Source: JANNBN01 sp963763885
Lineage (GTDB): Bacteria; Actinomycetota; Acidimicrobiia; Acidimicrobiales; JANYDT01
NCBI GenBank assembly: GCA_963763885.1
Contig: CAVXQD010000001.1
Span: 744,001-808,000, forward strand
Direction of reading: 5' to 3'
Length of the DNA stretch: 64,000 nt
Below the pieces are notes generated by a model, which made no database searches, was not told where the DNA came from, and saw only the letters and a program-made list of their open reading frames with translations. The number at the start of each line of letters is the position of its first letter. The stretch's first letter is position 1. Positions 58,210 to 64,000 of the stretch are shown piece by piece. Made by a program: the position numbers and the translations under genes.

Positions 58210-59670
58210 TCACCCAACAGGGGTGAACAATGCCACTTCACGTACCCGTTTGCCCACGCAGAGCACTCGAAATCCAGACTCTGCCCATCGCGCCACGTCG
58301 AGCAAGTTTCGGCCGTCGAACAGAACTCGCCCACACATCACCGAAGCCACACGGTCCGTGTCGACATCTCGGAAGTCCTTCCACTCCGTCACGTGGATGA
58401 GAGCGTCAGCGTCTACCACCGCATCAATTGGACCTGTCGCTACACGCATTCCCGGTCTTGTGGCCGCTAGGCGGGAGACGTCAGCCACCGGATCGAACAC
58501 GGCAACGCTGGCGCCTGCTGCGAGCAGATCGTCGATGATGGTGATCGCCGGCGCGTCGCGTAGATCGTCCGTGTCTGGTTTGAAGGCCGCTCCCCACACG
58601 GCAATCACCGCACCCCGCAGTTCGAGATGGTTCTGCAAACGTTCAACGGCAGTGTGCTTTTGGCGTTCGTTGACCTCGTGAACGGTTTCGATGAGCGGCA
58701 TCGAGATTCCGTGTTGGCGAGCCGTGAATGCCAAAGCTTGGACGTCCTTCGGAAAGCACGAACCGCCATAGCCAATCCCGGCTCGCAGGAATCGTGGCCC
58801 GATTCGATCGTCGGTCCCGATACCGGCGCGGACCATCTCGACATCGGCACCGGTTGCCTCGCAGAGCGACGCGATCTGATTCATGAAGCTGATCCGTGTC
58901 GCAAGCATCGCGTTCGCTGCATATTTTGCGATCTCTGCTGATGCGATGTCCATGTGGATGATCATCCGACCCTCCTCGCTCAACGGCCGGTACAACTGCT
59001 CCAAGAGGAGCCGAGCTCGTTCGGTCTGGGTTCCAATCACCACCCGGTCCGGTTCGAAAAAATCCTTCACGGCGCTGCCTTCACGAAGAAACTCAGGGTT
59101 CGAAGCAACGTCAACCCGCACGTCTTGACCGTTCACCAATCCTCGGCGGGAAAGTTCCGCCTCGATTGTTGCAAGGACCTGAGCACCAGTGCCAACAGGA
59201 ACCGTGCTCTTGGTAACAACCACCAGGTCACCCATGCAGTTTCGACCGATGTCACGGGCCACGCTCAGTACAGCCGAAAGGTCCGCCCCGCCATCGGCAC
59301 GGGAAGGTGTCGGCACCGCGATGAACACCAGATCGCTGCGCGACACTCCATCGCCCAGGTCTGACCCGAACCGCAAGTTGCCTGTTTGTAGGGCGCTGCG
59401 CAGCAGCAATTCCAGACCTGGCTCGTGAATGAGGGTGTTGCCCTGTGTCAGGGCCTCAACCTTTCGGGGGTCAGAATCGACTGCCAGCACGGAGGTTCCG
59501 TAGGAGGCGCCCAAATCGGCAAGGCACGCCGCCGTAACGGTGCCGACGTACCCGGTACCCACCACAAGGACCCGAAGACCATTGTTCCCAACTGGTCCAG
59601 ATGGATCGTTGCGGACGACTGGTTCCGACGGAGATTGTTCCGGCGACGGGGAAGAGGAGAACTCTGGCAT
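58210..59670 (-). CDS. UDP-glucose 6-dehydrogenase family protein
   Basis: This 486-residue protein oxidises a UDP-sugar (most likely UDP-glucose to UDP-glucuronate) with two NAD+. Features are VLVVGTGYVGTVTAACLADLG (NAD site, after a 34-residue disordered leader), VPTPSRADGGADLS, SNPEFLREGSAVKDF, FMNQIASLCE and the catalytic cysteine in GIGYGGSCFPKDVQAL, then the C-terminal WGAAFKPDTDDLRDAPA. ATG 59670 is chosen because the longer frame would cross the divergent TetR start. It supplies the uronic acid expected for a heparinase-family substrate. Confidence 0.92.
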   Translation of the reverse strand: MPEFSSSPSPEQSPSEPVVRNDPSGPVGNNGLRVLVVGTGYVGTVTAACLADLGASYGTSVLAVDSDPRKVEALTQGNTLIHEPGLELLLRSALQTGNLRFGSDLGDGVSRSDLVFIAVPTPSRADGGADLSAVLSVARDIGRNCMGDLVVVTKSTVPVGTGAQVLATIEAELSRRGLVNGQDVRVDVASNPEFLREGSAVKDFFEPDRVVIGTQTERARLLLEQLYRPLSEEGRMIIHMDIASAEIAKYAANAMLATRISFMNQIASLCEATGADVEMVRAGIGTDDRIGPRFLRAGIGYGGSCFPKDVQALAFTARQHGISMPLIETVHEVNERQKHTAVERLQNHLELRGAVIAVWGAAFKPDTDDLRDAPAITIIDDLLAAGASVAVFDPVADVSRLAATRPGMRVATGPIDAVVDADALIHVTEWKDFRDVDTDRVASVMCGRVLFDGRNLLDVARWAESGFRVLCVGKRVREVALFTPVG

Positions 59671-59759
59671 GGGAGCACCGTACGAAGGACCCTGGGCGCT
59701 ACGGCCAGTGGACCTTGGTACTAGTCCAGTCGGCCGCTGCATGTTGCGAACCAACAACA

Positions 59760-59793
59760 ACGTTACGGGTTGCGCCCCGAGCGTCGGTAACGT
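59760..59793. promoter_or_regulatory. Inverted repeat upstream of TetR gene
   Basis: ACGTTAC (59760-59766) and GTAACGT (59787-59793) are exact reverse complements 20 bases apart, ending 7 bases before the TetR ATG. This is a plausible operator for self-regulation. Confidence 0.45.
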
Positions 59794-59800
59794 CTTGGGT

Positions 59801-60529
59801 ATGCCGGGCAAACACCTGATCGAGCCACCAACGGCAACTTTGATAACCACTGCACCCGTTGCAGCCCCGAAGGCTGCAACTCCAAAGGCTGCAACTCCAA
59901 AGGCTGAAGGTGGCGCCGGCCACGACACAAAGGCTCGGATCATCTGCGCTGCAAAAGAGGTCCTGCGCGATGAGGGGATCACCCAGGCCAGCGCCCGAAC
60001 AATCGCGCGTCGCGGCAACTTCAATCAAGCGCTGATCTTTTACCACTTCGGCTCACTTGAAGGTCTGCTGGTGGAAGTCGCCAAGGATGAAGGGCAACAA
60101 CGAGCCAACGTCTACGCAGAACAGTTCCAGCGGATGACAAAACTGGCCGAACTCGTACGCATCGCACGAGACGTGCACCACCATGAACTCGCCACCGGTG
60201 GGCCCACTGTGCTCAGTCAGTTGCTCGCGGGGGCGCATTCAAGCGAGACCATCGCTGCTGGAATGGTGACGGCCATGAAGCCATGGATGCAGCTGGTAGA
60301 AGGTGCCGTCGGGCAGACCATGGCGCGCACGCCCATCGCTGGGCTGGTGCCCCAGGGAGACATGGCCTTTGGGATTGCGTCGCTGTTCATTGGCATGGAG
60401 TTGCTCTCCAGCCTCGACCCAGACTCCAAGCAAGCCGAATCCTTGTTTGGAGTTTTCGCCAACCTTGCAACCATCGCCGATGCGCTGATTGCCAACCCAA
60501 GCTTGTTCGCAACGTTTCTCAAACCCTGA
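59801..60529 (+). CDS. TetR family transcriptional regulator
   Basis: This 242-residue regulator has a disordered leader with a short Ala/Thr/Pro/Lys repeat (15-bp DNA repeat GCAACTCCAAAGGCT), then a helix-turn-helix: TKARIICAAKEVLRDEGITQASARTIARRGNFNQALIFYHFGSLEGLL, about residues 43-90. The C-terminal ligand domain ends LIANPSLFATFLKP. The ATG at 59801 is chosen; the upstream frame overlaps ugd. It is divergent from ugd and 53 bases before an acyl-CoA synthetase, either of which it may control. Confidence 0.88.
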   Translation: MPGKHLIEPPTATLITTAPVAAPKAATPKAATPKAEGGAGHDTKARIICAAKEVLRDEGITQASARTIARRGNFNQALIFYHFGSLEGLLVEVAKDEGQQRANVYAEQFQRMTKLAELVRIARDVHHHELATGGPTVLSQLLAGAHSSETIAAGMVTAMKPWMQLVEGAVGQTMARTPIAGLVPQGDMAFGIASLFIGMELLSSLDPDSKQAESLFGVFANLATIADALIANPSLFATFLKP

Positions 60530-60582
60530 CCGCAACCGGCACCAACCGTGCACAGGACCAAGCGATGAAGAACAATTAGCCC

Positions 60583-62262
60583 ATGACGACTCAAGAGACT
60601 GCGCAAATGGGCCTGCATCCGGGACTGCCCTCTTATGCAAGCGGGGCCTCCACCCAACCGCTGCTCGGCGAGACCATCGGAGCGAACTTGCATCGTGTTG
60701 CCGCCAAGTTCGGTGACCGAGACGCGCTCGTCAGCGTGCATCAGGGACTTCGCTATAACTACTCGCAGTTCGACGAAGAAGTCAACCGGGTGGCACGGGG
60801 ATTGCTCGCGATCGGCCTTGGTCGTGGCGACAGGGTTGGAATCTGGAGCCCCAACTGTGCCGAGTGGACGCTCACCCAGTACGCCACTGCCCGGTTAGGC
60901 ATCATCTTGGTGAACATCAACCCGGCGTATCGCTCGCATGAACTTGCGTACGTATTGAATCAGTCCGGTTGCGTTGCCCTGGTTGCTGCGACGAGCTTCA
61001 AGACAAGCGACTACGTGGCCATGGTCGATTCGGTCAGGGCAGACACTCCTCGGCTCACCCAAACCGTGTTCATTGGCTCGCCTGACTGGGACGACCTGCT
61101 CAGCCGCTCAGGTTCAATCAGTACCGATGCTGTTCACGAAATCTCAGCTTCGCTGCAGTTCGACGACCCCATCAACATCCAATACACATCTGGCACAACC
61201 GGGTTCCCCAAGGGAGCCACGCTCTCGCACCACAACATTCTCAACAACGGCTACTTCGTGGGCGAAGGTGTGGGGTACACAGAGTTGGACCGGATCTGCA
61301 TCCCTGTCCCGCTGTACCACTGCTTCGGGATGGTGATGGGGAACCTCGGCGCTACCACTCACGGGGCGTGCATGGTGTATCCGGCGCCTGCTTTCGAACC
61401 CGCAGCCACGCTGCAGGCCGTACAGGACGAACGTTGCACTTCGCTCTATGGCGTCCCAACCATGTTCATCGCGGAACTCGGCCTTGCGGACTTCGATTCT
61501 TATCGCCTCGACACACTTCGTACAGGCATCATGGCTGGTTCGCCATGCCCCGTCGAAGTGATGAAGCAGGTGCAAGAACGCATGGGTGCAGACGAAGTTG
61601 GCATCTGTTACGGCATGACGGAAACCTCACCGGTGAGCACACAGACAGCCACCGACGACACGATCGACCGTCGATGCGGGACCGTAGGTCGGGTGATGCC
61701 GCACCTCGAAGTGAAAATCGTGGATCCCGAGACCGGCGCCGTCGTTCCTCGCGGTACCTCGGGAGAGTTCTGCACCCGCGGTTACTCCGTCATGACCGGC
61801 TATTGGGAGAACCCCGAGAAGACTGCCGAAGCGATCGACTCAGGACACTGGATGCACACGGGCGATCTGGCTGTCATGGACGCCGAGGGGTACGTCAACA
61901 TCGTCGGCCGAATCAAGGACATGATCATCCGCGGCGGTGAAAACGTCTACCCACGCGAGGTCGAGGAGTACCTGTACACACACCCGGCAGTAGAGGATGT
62001 GCAGGTGATCGGTGTTCCCGACGGAAAGTACGGCGAAGAGATCATGGCGTGGGTGAAACTGAAAGCTGGCGCAACCCTTTCCGAGACTGAAGTCAGAGAT
62101 TTCTGCAAGGGTCGCATTGCTCATTACAAGGTCCCCCGCTACGTGTTGTTCGTAGCCGAGTTCCCCATGACCGTCACCGGCAAGGTACGCAAGGTTGAAA
62201 TGCGCGAAACGTCAATTCAGGCACTCGGCTTGCAAGACGCTGCCGCGATCAAAAACGCGTGA
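60583..62262 (+). CDS. AMP-dependent acyl-CoA synthetase (medium/long chain, FadD-like)
   Basis: This 559-residue adenylate-forming enzyme has the P-loop IQYTSGTTGFPKGATLS near 199-215, YGMTETSPVS near 341, WMHTGDLAVMDAEGYVNIVGRIKDMIIRGGENVYPREVEEYL, and the catalytic lysine in TGKVRKVE. It closely follows the ACSF2-type acyl-CoA synthetase pattern. It overlaps the convergent CoA-transferase gene by 14 bases. Together with the TetR gene it may form a fatty-acid responsive unit. Confidence 0.94.
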   Translation: MTTQETAQMGLHPGLPSYASGASTQPLLGETIGANLHRVAAKFGDRDALVSVHQGLRYNYSQFDEEVNRVARGLLAIGLGRGDRVGIWSPNCAEWTLTQYATARLGIILVNINPAYRSHELAYVLNQSGCVALVAATSFKTSDYVAMVDSVRADTPRLTQTVFIGSPDWDDLLSRSGSISTDAVHEISASLQFDDPINIQYTSGTTGFPKGATLSHHNILNNGYFVGEGVGYTELDRICIPVPLYHCFGMVMGNLGATTHGACMVYPAPAFEPAATLQAVQDERCTSLYGVPTMFIAELGLADFDSYRLDTLRTGIMAGSPCPVEVMKQVQERMGADEVGICYGMTETSPVSTQTATDDTIDRRCGTVGRVMPHLEVKIVDPETGAVVPRGTSGEFCTRGYSVMTGYWENPEKTAEAIDSGHWMHTGDLAVMDAEGYVNIVGRIKDMIIRGGENVYPREVEEYLYTHPAVEDVQVIGVPDGKYGEEIMAWVKLKAGATLSETEVRDFCKGRIAHYKVPRYVLFVAEFPMTVTGKVRKVEMRETSIQALGLQDAAAIKNA

Positions 62263-63466
62263 TGGCTCCTTGGTTTCCGAGGTCTGCAATCTCGGCTGCG
62301 CTAAGGCCTAGTTCTGTCAGCACAGCGGAAGTGTCTTCGCCGACGGTTCCGATGTGAGTTGTGGCTAATGCCGGACTATCGGTAAACGTCCACATCGGAC
62401 GCGGCTGACGGACCCGGCCCATGTGCGGGGCTTGTTGTTCGGAGATGAGACCAAGACGCTTGATCAGGTTGTCTTCGTGCAGCGTTTCTCGTTTTCGGAC
62501 AAGACCAGCTGCAACATCGTTCGCGGCAAAGTTGGCCATAAGTTCATCGGTTGTCTGTTCGAGCGCTGCTTGCTTCATCTCGTCGAGCAACGCCATGTAG
62601 TTCAGACGCCGAGCCGGAATTGCGGCAAACCGTTCGTCTGCGACCCACTCCGGGCGACCCAAAGCGATTGCGAAACCGTCCCACGGTGGAGTCCCCGGAC
62701 CACATGCAATCTCGCCACCATCTGACGTCGTCAGGATGTGAAAGGCCTTTGCCGGCAAAAGACGCGTGTGGGGCATCATGGTTTTCCAACGAGACTCAAC
62801 CTCGGCAAAGTAGTTACCCATCGCGTCTGGCCACTCAAAGTGCAAGCCGACCTGAACCATGGGCACGTCCACCCGCTGACCACGACCCGTCCGTGTGCGG
62901 ACGAGCAACGCAGCCAGGATCGCCTGTACCGCAGCGTTGGCCGTGGACTTGTCAACCACAAACTGGCTGATGAGCGAAGGAGTTCCCGTCTCCAGATCTC
63001 GCTGGTAGTCAACCATGCCAATTTGCGCCTGAACCACATAGTCGTACACAGGCACTTCGGCGTCTTGACCTTCGGAGCCGTAACCTGAAATTGCCACGTA
63101 GACAAGGCGATCATTGATGGCGGCAAGAGTTGGATAGTCGACACCCAACGAGGCCAGCTTCGAGGGCCGTACGTTGTGCAGGAAAACGTCAGCTTGCTGG
63201 ATGAGCCGGTGGAGCACGGCGCGACCGTCGGCCGTTGTTGCGTCGATTCCAACGAATCGCTTGCCTCTGTTCAACGCGTAAAACGCTGGCGAAACACCCT
63301 GCGGCTCAGCCGTCGGTGACGTCCGACGAGTCATATCGGGCCGTTCGGGAGCCTCGACCTTCAGCACCTCTGCGCCTAGCTCCGCAAGGATCATCCCCGC
63401 GTAAGGCCCTGAATACACGGCCGTCATCTCGACAACCTTGATTCCAACCAGCGGAGCGTCGCTCAT
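62249..63466 (-). CDS. CoA transferase, family III (CaiB/BaiF)
   Basis: This 405-residue protein has the family III N-terminus GIKVVEMTAVYSGPYAGMILAELGAEVLKVEAPERPD, then LNRGKRFVGIDATTADGRAVLHRLI and ADVFLHNVRPSKLASLGVDY. It moves CoA between carboxylic acids; relatives include formyl-CoA transferase and alpha-methylacyl-CoA racemase. The length is normal. It is likely part of acyl-CoA metabolism with the neighbouring synthetase. Confidence 0.92.
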   Translation of the reverse strand: MSDAPLVGIKVVEMTAVYSGPYAGMILAELGAEVLKVEAPERPDMTRRTSPTAEPQGVSPAFYALNRGKRFVGIDATTADGRAVLHRLIQQADVFLHNVRPSKLASLGVDYPTLAAINDRLVYVAISGYGSEGQDAEVPVYDYVVQAQIGMVDYQRDLETGTPSLISQFVVDKSTANAAVQAILAALLVRTRTGRGQRVDVPMVQVGLHFEWPDAMGNYFAEVESRWKTMMPHTRLLPAKAFHILTTSDGGEIACGPGTPPWDGFAIALGRPEWVADERFAAIPARRLNYMALLDEMKQAALEQTTDELMANFAANDVAAGLVRKRETLHEDNLIKRLGLISEQQAPHMGRVRQPRPMWTFTDSPALATTHIGTVGEDTSAVLTELGLSAAEIADLGNQGAITRF

Positions 63467-63561
63467 TCCGACACCTTACGTTTCGGCGTCGTGCGTTGCT
63501 TAGTCGCTACGAGTCGACCAAAAAGCAACCAGACGGTTACGCATCGCTGCAGTATCGCAGG

Positions 63562-64000
63562 TCAGTGCTCGAGGGCTCGTTTGACGATGTCGCCGGTGAG
63601 CTTGTCCTCGATAAGGAACGCGTCGTGCCCTGTGATGGAGTGGACTGTCTCCAGCGGTTTGTGCGTGTGAAACGCCAACTCGCGTTGCAGGCGGATGGGA
63701 TACAGCCGGTCACCTTCGAGGCCAACGATGGTGAGCACAGCCGTTGCACGCTGCATGGCCTCGTGCACCCCTCCCCTGCCCCGACCGATGTCGTGGTGGT
63801 TCATAGCTTCGTTGATGGCCAGGTACGTGTTTGGATCGAAGCGTCGCTCCAGACGGTACGCAGCGTGGTCTAGATACGACTCGACACCGTAACGACCCTT
63901 ACGATCTGGTCCCAGCGGCGTTTCAGCTGCGTGCGGCCTATTGCCGAATCGCTGATGCAGTTCGAGTTCGCTGCGATACGTGATGTGGCCCAGGCGACGC
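63562..64000 (-). CDS. metX: Homoserine O-acetyltransferase, 3' part only
   Basis: The C-terminal 145 residues of an alpha/beta-hydrolase acyltransferase run off the window edge. MetX-type blocks are ITYRSELELHQRFG, VESYLDHAAYRLERRFDPNTYLAINEAMNHHD, VGLEGDRLYPIRLQRELA with the catalytic Asp, and ITGHDAFLIE with the catalytic His. It acylates homoserine in methionine synthesis. The nucleophile serine lies outside the window. A homoserine succinyltransferase activity is possible for this fold. Confidence 0.92.
   Translation of the reverse strand, partial: RRLGHITYRSELELHQRFGNRPHAAETPLGPDRKGRYGVESYLDHAAYRLERRFDPNTYLAINEAMNHHDIGRGRGGVHEAMQRATAVLTIVGLEGDRLYPIRLQRELAFHTHKPLETVHSITGHDAFLIEDKLTGDIVKRALEH

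Overview
The window looks like a chromosomal stretch from a high-GC actinobacterium, most likely from the Acidimicrobiia (Ilumatobacter-like). The signs are DUF3151 and DUF3097 proteins, a mycoredoxin-like glutaredoxin, an Rv2466c-type nitroreductase, a DsbE/Mpt53-type thioredoxin beside CcdA, many FadD/FadE/CaiB lipid enzymes and frequent GTG/TTG starts. The lineage is inferred from gene content only. There is no phage, insertion sequence or CRISPR array, and one tRNA (Val, CAC).

Layout. 0-5.6 kb (minus strand): glycine cleavage genes gcvP-gcvT behind a tandem glycine riboswitch, then an endonuclease/phosphatase-family protein, a HisN-like phosphatase and DUF3151. 5.7-14.5 kb: mixed metabolism, including a thiol-dependent nitroreductase, monooxygenase-domain protein, MFS exporter, P450-type ferredoxin and reductase, histidine phosphatase, AlkA-like glycosylase, HAD hydrolase, acyl-CoA synthetase and PIG-L deacetylase. 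A 64-bp tandem repeat follows. 14.7-20.4 kb (minus): acyl-CoA dehydrogenase, a large PAS/GGDEF protein and an MpaB-like oxygenase (DUF2236) in one transcription unit. 20.5-27.3 kb: stress-type helical protein, poly-gamma-glutamate hydrolase, acetyltransferase, MOSC, hemolysin III, then ccdA overlapping a thioredoxin gene in which the first cysteine of the CxxC motif is an in-frame TGA, a strong selenocysteine candidate. 27.3-30.4 kb: repeats, tRNA-Val, a CAP-domain exported protein behind a c-di-GMP-I (GEMM) riboswitch, DUF3097 and a TetR regulator.

30.4-36.7 kb (plus): a tightly overlapping four-gene operon (fatty-acyl reductase fused to a HAD phosphatase, zinc alcohol dehydrogenase, LarA-like DUF2088 protein, PlsC acyltransferase), probably a lipid pathway not yet described. 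36.9-39.9 kb: a DEAD-box helicase with a very long repetitive Arg/Gly/Asp tail. 40-41.5 kb: acyl-ACP thioesterase and nitroreductase.

41.6-59.7 kb: a surface-glycan locus. It holds a frameshifted UDP-sugar epimerase, two APH-fold kinases, four glycosyltransferases, a heparinase II/III-family protein, a polysaccharide deacetylase, a NarL-type two-component pair, an ABC exporter, a mucin-like membrane protein and UDP-glucose dehydrogenase. The plus-strand half is almost all start/stop overlaps, with the sensor kinase and regulator as its last genes. 59.8-64 kb: TetR regulator, acyl-CoA synthetase, CaiB-type CoA transferase and the 3' end of metX.

The most notable signals are the putative Sec-containing DsbE partner of CcdA, the c-di-GMP pair (GGDEF enzyme and GEMM riboswitch), a dispersed 64-bp repeat that has entered a response-regulator reading frame, and the FAR/ADH/LarA-like/PlsC operon.
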